Source of the DNA: Thermoanaerobacterium sp. PSU-2
GTDB lineage: Bacteria > Bacillota > Thermoanaerobacteria > Thermoanaerobacterales > Thermoanaerobacteraceae
Assembly: GCF_002102475.1 (NCBI RefSeq)
Contig: NZ_MSQD01000001.1
Span: forward strand, 186,001 to 250,000
Length of the DNA: 64,000 bases
Direction: 5' to 3'
Under the pieces are notes generated by a model that saw only the letters and a program-made list of their open reading frames with translations, made no database searches and was not told the origin of the DNA. Below, one piece after another: positions 1-8,124 of the stretch. The position numbers were made by a program, and so were the translations under genes. Each line of letters begins with the position of its first letter. Position 1 is the first letter of the stretch.

Positions 1-22
1 TGCCTTTTAAATTAAATCCCAT
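1..22 (-). CDS. 5' end of a gene, possibly ornithine carbamoyltransferase (partial)
   Basis: The first 22 bases read, on the minus strand, as the start of a gene (ATG GGA TTT AAT TTA AAA GGC, MGFNLKG) running off the window. A good ribosome site (AAAGGAG) lies 8-9 nt upstream of the ATG. The opening xFNLKG is typical of ornithine carbamoyltransferases (arginine biosynthesis), but seven residues cannot settle identity. It follows the amidohydrolase gene by 26 nt and could share its transcript. Confidence 0.45.
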
Positions 23-48
23 TTACTTTACTCCTTTCAAAACTATAT

Positions 49-1206
49 TTATCTTTTAAATACCAATTGTCCATTTATGAATACAAACTTTGTCTTAGTC
101 TTTATCTCAATTGGATTTCCGTCAAATACGGCTATATCAGCATCTTTTCCCTTTTCTATGCTGCCAACTCTATCGTCTATTCCGACGATCTTAGCTGGAT
201 TTATCGTAATAGCCTTTAATGCCTCCATCTCATCCATACCTTCTCTTACTGCAAGACCTGCACAAATCGGCAAGTAATTAAGCGGAATGACAGGATGGTC
301 AGTCATAATGGCTACATCCAACCCTGCTTTTGATAAAATCCCCGGCGTCTTAAAAGTAAGGTTTGCAAGCTCCACCTTTGATCTTTCAGATAATGACGGA
401 CCAACGATGACTTTTGCCTTTTCCATGACAAGGTAATCAGCTATAAGATGGCCTTCAGTGCAATGGTCAATGGTTATGTCCACGTTAAATTCCTTTGCTA
501 TCCTTAAAGCAGTGAATATGTCATCAGCCCTATGGGCATGTGCCTTTAAAGGTATCTCTCTTTTTAATACTTTAACCAAAATCTCAAGCCCCAGATCTCT
601 TGACGGCTTTTTCTCATCATCAGAAGGATCTTTCTCCATGTCCTCCATGTACTCTTGGGCCTTTATAAGCTCCTGTCTAAGCAGTGCAGCAATGCCCATT
701 CTGGTCATAGGCATCTTGTGCTGTTCATTGTAGACAGATTTCGGGTTTTCTCCAAAGGCCACTTTAACCGCCACAGGTTCTTTTACTATCATATCGTCGA
801 TGCGTCTGCCATAAGTCTTGATGGCTACAAATTGTCCACCTATGACATTAGCACTGCCAGGGCCTGTAACAGCCGTAGTCACGCCTGTCTCGTATGCTTC
901 TTGAAAATACTTATCCATAGGGTTTATGCCGTCAATAGCCCGCAACTGTGGTGTGATAGGATCTGTCTCCTCATTTCCATCTGCCCCTTCAAACCCTACG
1001 GCATTTTCCCACATGCCCAAGTGGCAATGAGCATCTATCATGCCTGGCATCACTGTAAGCCCAGATACATCTATGACTTCCGCATCAAGCGGTGCTATTA
1101 TTTCCTCACCTACATCTAATATCTTTCCATCTCCTATAAGTACATCAGCCTTTTCATAGTTTTTTCCTGCCATAGTCAATACTTTGCCGCCTTTTAAAAG
1201 ATACAC
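49..1206 (-). CDS. Amidohydrolase (imidazolonepropionase-like metal-dependent hydrolase)
   Basis: This 385-residue enzyme belongs to the amidohydrolase superfamily and should hydrolyse a C-N bond in a small, probably cyclic, amide; the substrate is unknown. A short N-terminal beta domain (residues 1-50) precedes the TIM barrel. The barrel carries the metal-binding HxH in GMIDAHCHLG (H60, H62), further histidines in KAHAH (about 223-225) and IDHCTEGH (about 248), and the late aspartate in MTDHP (about D303). The C-terminus (GKDADIAVFDGNP) returns to the beta domain as in imidazolonepropionase and dihydroorotase-like enzymes. The start is GTG, preceded by GGGGGG. No signal peptide is visible, so it is probably cytoplasmic. 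The argF-like start just downstream hints at nitrogen metabolism only by position. Confidence 0.85.
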   Translation of the reverse strand: MYLLKGGKVLTMAGKNYEKADVLIGDGKILDVGEEIIAPLDAEVIDVSGLTVMPGMIDAHCHLGMWENAVGFEGADGNEETDPITPQLRAIDGINPMDKYFQEAYETGVTTAVTGPGSANVIGGQFVAIKTYGRRIDDMIVKEPVAVKVAFGENPKSVYNEQHKMPMTRMGIAALLRQELIKAQEYMEDMEKDPSDDEKKPSRDLGLEILVKVLKREIPLKAHAHRADDIFTALRIAKEFNVDITIDHCTEGHLIADYLVMEKAKVIVGPSLSERSKVELANLTFKTPGILSKAGLDVAIMTDHPVIPLNYLPICAGLAVREGMDEMEALKAITINPAKIVGIDDRVGSIEKGKDADIAVFDGNPIEIKTKTKFVFINGQLVFKR

Positions 1207-1298
1207 CGTAAAACCCCCCGTCTTTAGAATTTTTCAAATGAAAAGAACCTAAAAGATATTATACTACACTGATAAAAATTGTAAACAGAGTAGCAAGT

Positions 1299-1976
1299 TT
1301 AATTTATCTTCTTGATTATCTTGTCTTTATTTAAAAATCCTATGACAAATAGAATAACCGCTATCACTGAAACAACGGCAGAAACCATGTAGTTTTTATG
1401 TTCAATGTTTGAACCAATATATGAAGAAATAACTATTCCCGGAAGTCGAGCTAAAGCCGTTATGAGAAAATAGTTTACAAATTTGACTGGTGTTAATCCT
1501 GCCACATAAGACAAAGCATCTTTTGGAAGCCCTGGCATCAAAAATACAATAAAAAGCCCCATCTCGCCTTTTTTGTTGTTTATGATGTAGTCAAACTTTT
1601 TTAGCTTATCCTCTGAAATCATTCCCCTCACAAACTCATAACCCAAAAACCTTGCTATGGCAAAGCACAAAACAGAGCCAATGGTTATGCCGATCAAAGA
1701 ATAGAGAGAACCTAAAACAGCACCATAAAGGTATCCACCAGCTACCTGCACCACTTCACCAGGTATTATAAATATTACAACCTGCAGCACCTGTATAAGT
1801 ATAAACACCAGCACGCCTTTTGCACCAAAGCCTAAAATCCACTTTTCAAACTTTGCAGGGTCTTTTAAAAGGTACGTAAGGTAGTCGCCATACCGAAACA
1901 GTACCCAAAAAAACAAAAATACAAAAGCCCCTATTAACAAGCTATTTACGAAAAGCTTATTTTTATTTCTCCTCAT
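1299..1976 (-). CDS. TVP38/TMEM64 family membrane protein
   Basis: This 225-residue integral membrane protein belongs to the TVP38/TMEM64 (SNARE-associated, DedA-related) family. It starts with a positively charged N-terminus and a membrane segment at about 10-27. The family's core re-entrant region follows, in IPGEVVQVAGGYLYGAVLGS and GITIGSVLCFAIARFLGYEFV (about 72-115). The second conserved PGLPKDALSY motif lies near 150, and a last hydrophobic span is at about 198-218. Family members are implicated in envelope lipid homeostasis; the transported species here is unknown. A TAGGAGG site precedes ATG. The gene is 11 nt downstream of the phosphoesterase gene and probably shares its mRNA. Confidence 0.85.
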   Translation of the reverse strand: MRRNKNKLFVNSLLIGAFVFLFFWVLFRYGDYLTYLLKDPAKFEKWILGFGAKGVLVFILIQVLQVVIFIIPGEVVQVAGGYLYGAVLGSLYSLIGITIGSVLCFAIARFLGYEFVRGMISEDKLKKFDYIINNKKGEMGLFIVFLMPGLPKDALSYVAGLTPVKFVNYFLITALARLPGIVISSYIGSNIEHKNYMVSAVVSVIAVILFVIGFLNKDKIIKKIN

Positions 1977-1987
1977 CTATTTTCCTC

Positions 1988-2725
1988 CTAAAGATTTCTA
2001 AACCTGCTTTCATCGTAAGGCATCGAAGATTTTACGCTGTATACCTTCATTTCAGGATACCTTAAAGCAGAAAGCTTCCCTCCAAATACACACCCTGTAT
2101 CTATATTAACCGTATTATTTAAAAACCTCGGCTCTTTCACAGGCGTATGGCCGTACACGACAATCGGTTTGCCTTTATAGTCCTTTGCCCAGTCAAGCCT
2201 TACTGGCGTGCCATCTGGATTTTTTTCACCTGTTATATCTCCATATAAGACAAATTGCCTTACGTATTTCCCGTAAAAGCCTATGTATTTTTCTTTAATT
2301 CCCGCATGTGCCACAACAAGCTTGCCATCATCTAAAACAAGGTACATTGGAGCCATTTCGTAAAGCTCTTTAAAATTTGAAACGACAATTCTTTTTTGTT
2401 TCTCCCTTAAGTCATTTAGCTCCGCTACAGTCGTCTCTAATCCGTGTATGATTTTCACATTGTGCCCTAAAAGATAGCGGTAAAGCTTGTTACAGTGGTT
2501 GCCAGGGGTGTAAAGGGCTTTTTTAGCTTTAACATTCCTGTACACAAGCTCAATGACACCTACAGAATTAGGTCCTCTATCTGTAATATCGCCTAAAAAC
2601 ACAAGTTTTCTATCATCTTTATGGAAGTATACACCGTCTTTTAATGTGTAGCCCAATAAATCTATTAATTCTGTAAGCTCTTTATAGCAGCCGTGAACAT
2701 CTCCGATAACGTCATAAGCTGTCAA
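1988..2725 (-). CDS. Calcineurin-like metallophosphoesterase (PrpE/Ser-Thr phosphatase type)
   Basis: This 245-residue phosphoesterase shows the whole metal-site set: [12 protein letters not shown] (about 4-15), LGDITDRGP (about 44-52), [11 protein letters not shown] (about 74-84, GNH core), [10 protein letters not shown] (about 137-146) and VVYGHTP (about 189-195). This is the pattern of PrpE/ApaH-like and bacterial PPP phosphatases acting on phosphoproteins or dinucleoside polyphosphates. The frame opens with TTG only about 10 nt from the inner edge of the inserted IS607-type element, and no good ribosome site precedes it. The insertion therefore cut the gene off from tex and its native leader, and expression may now depend on read-out from the element. 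The protein itself is intact. Confidence 0.8.
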   Translation of the reverse strand: MTAYDVIGDVHGCYKELTELIDLLGYTLKDGVYFHKDDRKLVFLGDITDRGPNSVGVIELVYRNVKAKKALYTPGNHCNKLYRYLLGHNVKIIHGLETTVAELNDLREKQKRIVVSNFKELYEMAPMYLVLDDGKLVVAHAGIKEKYIGFYGKYVRQFVLYGDITGEKNPDGTPVRLDWAKDYKGKPIVVYGHTPVKEPRFLNNTVNIDTGCVFGGKLSALRYPEMKVYSVKSSMPYDESRFRNL

Positions 2726-2734
2726 TATAAAACC

Positions 2735-2930
2735 GTTACAGAAAACTTATAAAACTTTTATAAATCATTTATTAAAGTTTATGTTTCTTTCCTTGTTCAT
2801 CGTGTCCACTTTCGGATAAACCTACTCATGTTTATTTGACACTCCAAAGGCTTAAATTCCCCACTAACGTATGGGTACATATCAATAGTCGCTTTTAGTG
2901 CTATGCTATTGATTTACCATAATTCTTAAG
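2735..2930 (-). ncRNA. Candidate omega-RNA (TnpB guide RNA) at the right end of the IS
   Basis: In TnpB-bearing elements the guide RNA usually spans the 3' end of tnpB and the right transposon end, and its guide is the flanking host sequence. Here about 165 nt of structured-looking, non-coding sequence follow the tnpB stop up to the GG edge. It includes GTACCCATACG...GTGGGG (about 2860-2880) and AAGTGGACACGATGAACAAG near 2790-2815. If active, the guide would read from the start of the phosphoesterase gene (TTTTATATTGACAGC...). Boundaries are inferred from family knowledge; no transcript is seen. Confidence 0.4.
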
Positions 2931-4085
2931 ATTTATACTTGCATTTAAGTCTCTATCTATTTCATACCCACATTCATCACATACAAAAACTCTTTCTGAT
3001 AAAGATATATTGTCTTTTATATATCCGCAATTGCTACAGGTTTTGCTTGAAGGGTAAAATCTATCTGCAAGTATAAACTTAATGTTGTTCCACGCACACT
3101 TATATTCCATCTGCTTTTTAAACTCATAGAATAGCTGTTCTTGTATTGATTTTGATAACTTTCTGTTCTTCAACATTCCACAGGTGTTTAAACTCTCCAT
3201 AACTACATATTTTGGCTTGGTTCTCACCAAAGATGTAGTTATTTGATGAATATAATTATGTCTTATATTTTTAAGCCTTCTTCGTATCTTTAAAACAAGG
3301 GATTCTAACTTCTTAATATTTTTAGTTTTTCTGTAACGGGCTTCACCTCCTTCTATTTGAATTTTATTTAGTTCATATTTTTTAGATAGTTTCCTTTGTA
3401 ATCTTTTAAGCCTTTTCTCAAGTTTCTTTACTTTTTTAGATTTATTTATATTTTTAAACTTTTGTCCTGTGCTGACTACTGCTAAATCCTTTATACCTAA
3501 ATCTATACCTATTCCCTCTGTTAAACTTTCATTGACTTCTTGTTGTATTTCTACCCCAATGCTTAACCACCAATTAAGTCCGTCAAATGTTGCTCTTGGA
3601 TTAGAATATTTAATGTTTTTACCTGTCGGTATTCTTCCTTTTTCAGCCAACTTAATCCAATTTAGTTTTTGTTTATTTTTCTTTTTAGAAGTAGTTAATT
3701 TTTCTAATTTAATTTGAGTTTCTGTTATAACTATTTTAACTGTATCCTGATAAAAACTCTGTTTACTTCTTTTCTTTGACTTAAACTTTGGGAAGTTATT
3801 TCTACCTTCAAAGAAATTTTTATAAGCTGTACAGGCATCTTTTATTGCCTGTTTTGTAATATTGTTTGAATAATTATTGAGCCATTTATATTCTTCTGTT
3901 TGTTTAAGCTCTGTTAATCTTTTTCTTAACTCTCTGTCATTTATAAACTTACCACTATTTTTATAACTAATTTGTTCTTGTTCTAAGGCCCAATTATACG
4001 CCCATCTTGCAACTCCAGCACATTCAAATAGTTTAGTTTTTTGCTTATTATTTGGAAGAAGCATAACCTTATATGTTTTAATCAT
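2901..4085 (-). CDS. tnpB: TnpB, RNA-guided nuclease of IS607/IS605-type elements
   Basis: This 394-residue TnpB should be an omega-RNA-guided DNA nuclease that helps the element persist. An N-terminal OrfB-type helical/wedge region (1-185) is followed by the split RuvC domain. The domain has D195 in GIGIDLGIKD, E297 in VVMESLN and the final aspartate in YEIDRDLNASIN (D377/D379). A four-cysteine zinc finger (C350, C353, C369, C372) lies between the last two motifs. All catalytic positions are present and length is normal, so it looks active rather than decayed. Its ATG overlaps the 3' end of tnpA by 8 nt, which suggests translational coupling. Confidence 0.93.
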   Translation of the reverse strand: MIKTYKVMLLPNNKQKTKLFECAGVARWAYNWALEQEQISYKNSGKFINDRELRKRLTELKQTEEYKWLNNYSNNITKQAIKDACTAYKNFFEGRNNFPKFKSKKRSKQSFYQDTVKIVITETQIKLEKLTTSKKKNKQKLNWIKLAEKGRIPTGKNIKYSNPRATFDGLNWWLSIGVEIQQEVNESLTEGIGIDLGIKDLAVVSTGQKFKNINKSKKVKKLEKRLKRLQRKLSKKYELNKIQIEGGEARYRKTKNIKKLESLVLKIRRRLKNIRHNYIHQITTSLVRTKPKYVVMESLNTCGMLKNRKLSKSIQEQLFYEFKKQMEYKCAWNNIKFILADRFYPSSKTCSNCGYIKDNISLSERVFVCDECGYEIDRDLNASINLKNYGKSIA

Positions 4086-4686
4086 TTTCAGTCAGCTCCT
4101 TAATCATCTTCTTGGCTTTATTTGCTCTTTTGCTTTGAAGTTTGCAACTAAATACAGTTATTATTTGAACCAAGTCCTCTACAAGTTCTTGTTCTTCAGT
4201 TTTTTCTGTGTTATCTATTATTTCAATAACAGTCCCATATTTATTACATATATTTTCTATGAGCTCGTAGCCAAATCTAACAAGTCTGTCTTTATATAAA
4301 ACTACTATTTTCTCAACCTCACCATTAGTTATCATATCAATAAGTTTATTTAAGCCATTTTTGTTGTAATTAATTCCGCTTCCTATATCAGTTATTATTT
4401 CAAACTGATAGCCCTTTGCTATCATATATTCTTTAACATATTTTATTTGTCTTTCTAAATCATCTTTTTGTTTTTGGCTTGATACTCTGCAATATCCTAT
4501 TATTTTCTTCTTTAAAAATTGTTTGTTTATGCCAAGAAAATGATTAAGTTGTTCTTCTGAATAATATCTGAATCCTGATGGTGCAATATAAGCAGGTTTT
4601 AATCTGTTATTTTTATCCCAGTTTCTTAAAGTTTGTTCTGTTTTTCCTATTAATTTTGCAAATTTCCCTATGCTATAATACTTCAC
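4078..4686 (-). CDS. tnpA: IS607-family serine recombinase (transposase TnpA)
   Basis: This is the transposase of the element, about 202 residues. A MerR-like helix-turn-helix at the N-terminus (YYSIGKFAKLIGKTEQTLRNWD, then GFRYYSEEQLNHFL) precedes the serine resolvase domain. That domain contains IIGYCRVSSQKQKDDLERQ, with the nucleophile near S69, and VVLYKDRLVRFGYELIENIC, the conserved DRLxRxG motif. The domain order is that of IS607 enzymes. GTG at 4686 is chosen as start because GAGGTG lies 5 nt upstream; an upstream in-frame extension to 4719 lacks a ribosome site. It ends inside the start of tnpB. Confidence 0.92.
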   Translation of the reverse strand: MKYYSIGKFAKLIGKTEQTLRNWDKNNRLKPAYIAPSGFRYYSEEQLNHFLGINKQFLKKKIIGYCRVSSQKQKDDLERQIKYVKEYMIAKGYQFEIITDIGSGINYNKNGLNKLIDMITNGEVEKIVVLYKDRLVRFGYELIENICNKYGTVIEIIDNTEKTEEQELVEDLVQIITVFSCKLQSKRANKAKKMIKELTEND

Positions 4687-4808
4687 ATTATCACCTCTAT
4701 ATATAATATTATAGTACATAATCTATAAATCATATATAGAGATTTATAGAATTTTATAAACTTATTTTAACCGTATCCCAACTTCCATTTATTCATATCA
4801 TACATATA

Positions 4809-6947
4809 TCATTTCATTGAAAGTGATATTCTATTTCTTTCTACATCGACGTCAATTACTCTTACCTTAACTACATCGCCTACAGATACCACATCCAAAG
4901 GATGATTTACGTACTTTTGAGACATCTCAGATATGTGGACGAGTCCATCAGTATGAACACCTATATCTACAAAGCACCCAAAGTCAACGACGTTTCTTAC
5001 AGTCCCCATCAATTCCATCCCAACTTTAAGCTCCTCTATCGTCATCACATCAGATCTCAAGATTGGCTTTGGAAGGTCTTCTCTGGGATCTCTGCCAGGC
5101 TTTTTCAATTCATTTACAATGTCATTAAGCGTAGGAATTCCTATATCGTATTCTTGTGATAACTTCAAAAGTCCATACTCCTCAAGTTTGTAAGCAAAAT
5201 CCCTCAAGCTTTTAATATCTAACTTATCCTTAACATAACCAAACTTCAAAAGAAGCTTCTCTAATACATCATAACGCTCTGGATGTACACCTGTAGAGTC
5301 GAATATGTCGTCACCATTTAATATCCTTAAAAAGCCTGCACATTGCGTAAAAGTCCCTTCACCTAACCTTTTGACTTTTTTCAGCTCATTTCTGTTTCTA
5401 AACTTGCCAACCGTATTTCGATACTCAACTATGTTTTTCGCTATGGTCCCATTTATACCTGCTACGTACTTTAAAAGCGATACAGATGCAGTGTTTAAGT
5501 CAACTCCTACGCTATTTACGCAGTCTTCAACAACACCATTTAAAGCTTCGCCCAACATCTTCTGGTTTACATCGTGTTGGTACTGCCCTACTCCAATAGA
5601 CTTAGGATCGATCTTTACAAGCTCAGCAAGGGGGTCTTGAAGCCTTCGCGCCATCGATATAGCCCCTCTTAAGCTTACATTTACGTCAGGAAATTCCTCT
5701 GTCCCTATCTCTGACGCCGAGTACACCGATGCACCAGCCTCATTTACTATGACGTACTTCAAATCTCTGTCCATCTCTTTGATTAGATCTGCTATAAAAA
5801 TTTCGCTTTCTCTCGATGCAGTTCCATTTCCTAATGAAATAAGACCAACATTGTACTTCTCTATCAAGTCTTTCAAAACCGCCTTTGCTCCATCTACATC
5901 GTTTTGAGGCGGCGTAGGGTAGACAGTGGCAGTATCTAAAAGTTTTCCTGTTTCGTCTACAACGGCAATCTTGCACCCTGTCCTATACGCTGGGTCAAAC
6001 CCCATCACAACATATCCTTTGACAGGTGGCTCTAAAAGGAGGCTCTTTAAGTTCATCTTAAACACTTTTATAGCTTTATCTTCAGCAATCTCAGTAAGCT
6101 TATTTCTTATTTCCCTCTCTATAGATGGTTTGATAAGCCTTTTGTATGAATCAACTATTGCACTTACATGATACTCTTTAAAAATCGATTGATTATTTAC
6201 ACTTTCTGCGATTAATCTATTCACTATCTTTTCATCATCTACGTCTATCTTGACAGAAATATACCCTTCTCTCTCAGCTCTGTTAATAGCTAGAATCCTG
6301 TGAGGAGGTATCTTTTTAATTGACTCTCTGTAGCTGTAGTACATCTCATAAGGAGATTTTTCATCTTTAAGCTTTTCTGTAACAATACTGCCATTTTCCC
6401 AAATGGTATCCCTTATGTACTTTCTCGTATCTGCATCATCAGATATGTCCTCTGCCACTATGTCCATCGCGCCTTGATAAGCTTCTTCTAAAGTTACCAC
6501 TTTGTCATTTAAAAACTTCAAAGCATAGTCATCTGGATTTCCTTCTTTGACATTGCCTTCAGATATCAACTTAGACAGATCTTCAAGCCCTTTTTCTTTC
6601 GCCACAGTTGCCCTTGTCCTTCTTTTTGGTCTAAAAGGCCTGTAGATATCATCTATTTCCTGCAGTGTCTTGCTGTTTTCTATTTTTTCTCTTATCTCAT
6701 CCGTAAGCTTACCCTGTTCATCAATCAAGCGAATCGTATCGGCTTTTTTCTCCTCTAAATTCCTTAGGTACAAAAGCCTATCGTAAAAATTTCTTAAAAC
6801 TTCATCTGACAAACTTCCTGTCGCTTCTTTCCTGTACCTTGCGATAAATGGTATAGTATTCCCGTCGTCAATGAGTTTGATGGTATTCAGTACCTGAAAA
6901 TCTTTCAATCCAAATTCCTGCTTAAGTGCTAATGCAATCTTATCCAT
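4809..6947 (-). CDS. tex: Tex family RNA-binding transcription accessory protein
   Basis: This 712-residue Tex protein is a cytoplasmic nucleic-acid-binding factor linked to transcription and RNA handling. It has the full Tex architecture. An N-terminal helical HTH region (1-180, including IPFIARYRKEATGSLSDEVLR) is followed by a YqgF/RuvC-like fold starting at VMGFDPAYRTGCKIAVVDETG (about 316-336). A helix-hairpin-helix pair comes next (SLLKYVAGINGTIAKNIVEYR, about 488-510), then the C-terminal S1 domain (MELMGTVRNVVDFGCFVDIG to VERNRISLSMK, about 643-712). Length matches the family. It begins 56 nt downstream of prfB, so it may be the last gene of a secA-prfB-tex transcript. The IS607-type element sits directly after it. 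Confidence 0.95.
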   Translation of the reverse strand: MDKIALALKQEFGLKDFQVLNTIKLIDDGNTIPFIARYRKEATGSLSDEVLRNFYDRLLYLRNLEEKKADTIRLIDEQGKLTDEIREKIENSKTLQEIDDIYRPFRPKRRTRATVAKEKGLEDLSKLISEGNVKEGNPDDYALKFLNDKVVTLEEAYQGAMDIVAEDISDDADTRKYIRDTIWENGSIVTEKLKDEKSPYEMYYSYRESIKKIPPHRILAINRAEREGYISVKIDVDDEKIVNRLIAESVNNQSIFKEYHVSAIVDSYKRLIKPSIEREIRNKLTEIAEDKAIKVFKMNLKSLLLEPPVKGYVVMGFDPAYRTGCKIAVVDETGKLLDTATVYPTPPQNDVDGAKAVLKDLIEKYNVGLISLGNGTASRESEIFIADLIKEMDRDLKYVIVNEAGASVYSASEIGTEEFPDVNVSLRGAISMARRLQDPLAELVKIDPKSIGVGQYQHDVNQKMLGEALNGVVEDCVNSVGVDLNTASVSLLKYVAGINGTIAKNIVEYRNTVGKFRNRNELKKVKRLGEGTFTQCAGFLRILNGDDIFDSTGVHPERYDVLEKLLLKFGYVKDKLDIKSLRDFAYKLEEYGLLKLSQEYDIGIPTLNDIVNELKKPGRDPREDLPKPILRSDVMTIEELKVGMELMGTVRNVVDFGCFVDIGVHTDGLVHISEMSQKYVNHPLDVVSVGDVVKVRVIDVDVERNRISLSMK

Positions 6948-7002
6948 AAAACCTTCCCTTCATTTTTAAAATTTAAAATAAGGGATATCCTCCGATATCC
7001 CT

Positions 7003-8101
7003 TTATGACACCTTCTGCTTTAAATATGCGTTGATAAAGTCGTCTATCTCCCCATCCATAACAGCATTTACATTGCCAACCTCAAAATTCGTCCTATGGT
7101 CTTTAACCAGCGTGTAAGGTTGAAATACGTAGGACCTTATCTGATTTCCCCAACCTGCTTCTTTGTGCTCGCCTTTTAAGTCTTCTATTTTTTCCTTCTG
7201 CTCTTTTATCATCATATCCATCAATTTCGCCTTAAGCATCTTCATCGCAGTTTCTCTGTTTTGCATCTGCGATCTTTCTGTCTGACACTGCACGATAATG
7301 CCCGTTGGTATATGAGTTATCCTGATAGCCGATTCTGTCTTATTGACGTGCTGACCACCTGCACCAGATGACCTGTAGGTATCTATCTTCAAATCCTCAG
7401 GCCTTATATCCACCTTAATATCATCGTCTATCTCCGGCAAAACTTCAACAAGCGCAAATGAAGTATGCCTCCTTCCGGCAGCATCAAACGGGGAAATCCT
7501 GACTAACCTGTGAACACCTGCTTCGCTTTTAAGATATCCATACGCGAAAGGACCTTTTACCATAATCGTCACGCTTTTTACACCGGCATCATCACCAGGC
7601 AAGTAGTCTACCGTCTCCACATCGTAATTTTTCGATGATGCCCACCTCATATACATCCGCAAAAGCATCTCAGTCCAATCCTGCGCTTCTGTACCACCTG
7701 CACCTGCGTGTATAGAAAGGATGGCATTGTTTTTATCGTAAGGACCGCTTAGCAGCGTCTTTATCTTCATGTCGTTTACCTTTTTGGAAAGAGCTTTGTA
7801 CTCCTCGTGGACTTCCTGTGAAAGGGATTCATCCCCTTCCTCCAAACCCAATTCGATAAGTGTATGAAGATCTTCCCACTGCTTTTCCAAAGCCTCGTAT
7901 TCTGAAATAATCTCTTTTAAATCTTTCTGCTTTTTCGAAAGCTCTTGAGATTTCTCTAAATCACTCCAAAAATCAGGCTCCGACATCTTTTTGTCAATCT
8001 CTGCTACTTCTCTTTTCAATCCTTCGATGTCAAAGAGAAGCCCCCATTTCTTTTATAGTATCTATCATGTTCAAAACTTCTGTCTTATAATCTGCTAACA
8101 C
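7003..8101 (-). CDS. prfB: Peptide chain release factor 2 (programmed +1 frameshift)
   Basis: RF2 releases polypeptides at UGA and UAA. The gene is read in two frames. A 23-codon leader starts at GTG 8101 (AAGGAG about 10 nt upstream) and reaches an in-frame TGA at 8030-8032. Translation then continues in the +1 frame through the 338-residue body. The body contains the stop-recognition tripeptide region (TYRSSGAGGQHVN has SSGAGGQHVNKTESA around it) and the GGQ catalytic motif. SPF is present in RISPFDAAGRRHTSF, the RF2-type stop-codon reader. Together they give a full-length RF2 of about 365 residues. It lies 23 nt after secA, presumably co-transcribed. Confidence 0.96.
8030..8050 (-). other. 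prfB autoregulatory +1 frameshift site
   Basis: On the minus strand the sequence reads GGGGGC, TTCT, CTT TGA C. This is the classic RF2 recoding signal: a slippery CTT codon, an in-frame TGA followed by C, and a Shine-Dalgarno-like purine run shortly upstream. In known systems low RF2 slows termination here and favours the +1 shift, giving feedback control. The body frame begins immediately after the TGA, so the shift is required for full-length protein. Confidence 0.95.
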
Positions 8102-8124
8102 TCAATCATCTCCTTCTAAAATTT

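Larger units (their letters stand above)
2735..4772 (-). mobile_element. IS607-type insertion sequence (tnpA + tnpB), about 2.04 kb
   Basis: A complete IS607-type element lies between tex and the phosphoesterase. It contains a MerR-HTH serine recombinase (tnpA) overlapping a tnpB gene. Both edges carry the same CC/GG step in near-identical context (AAAACCGT at 2730-2737, TTAACCGT at 4768-4774 on the plus strand). This fits the GG-core recombination known for IS607 elements, with no target duplication. Beyond tnpA the left end has a 10-bp inverted repeat (4722-4731 and 4741-4750) and several TTTATAGA-like copies, plausible recombinase sites. Closing the GG core would restore a short tex-phosphoesterase spacer. 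Edges are inferred by hand to within a few bases. Confidence 0.8.

Noticed and set aside
655-1119. 154-codon plus-strand frame over the amidohydrolase gene
   Set aside because: It lies wholly antisense to a well-supported gene, is Cys/His-rich nonsense with no motif, and lacks a ribosome site.
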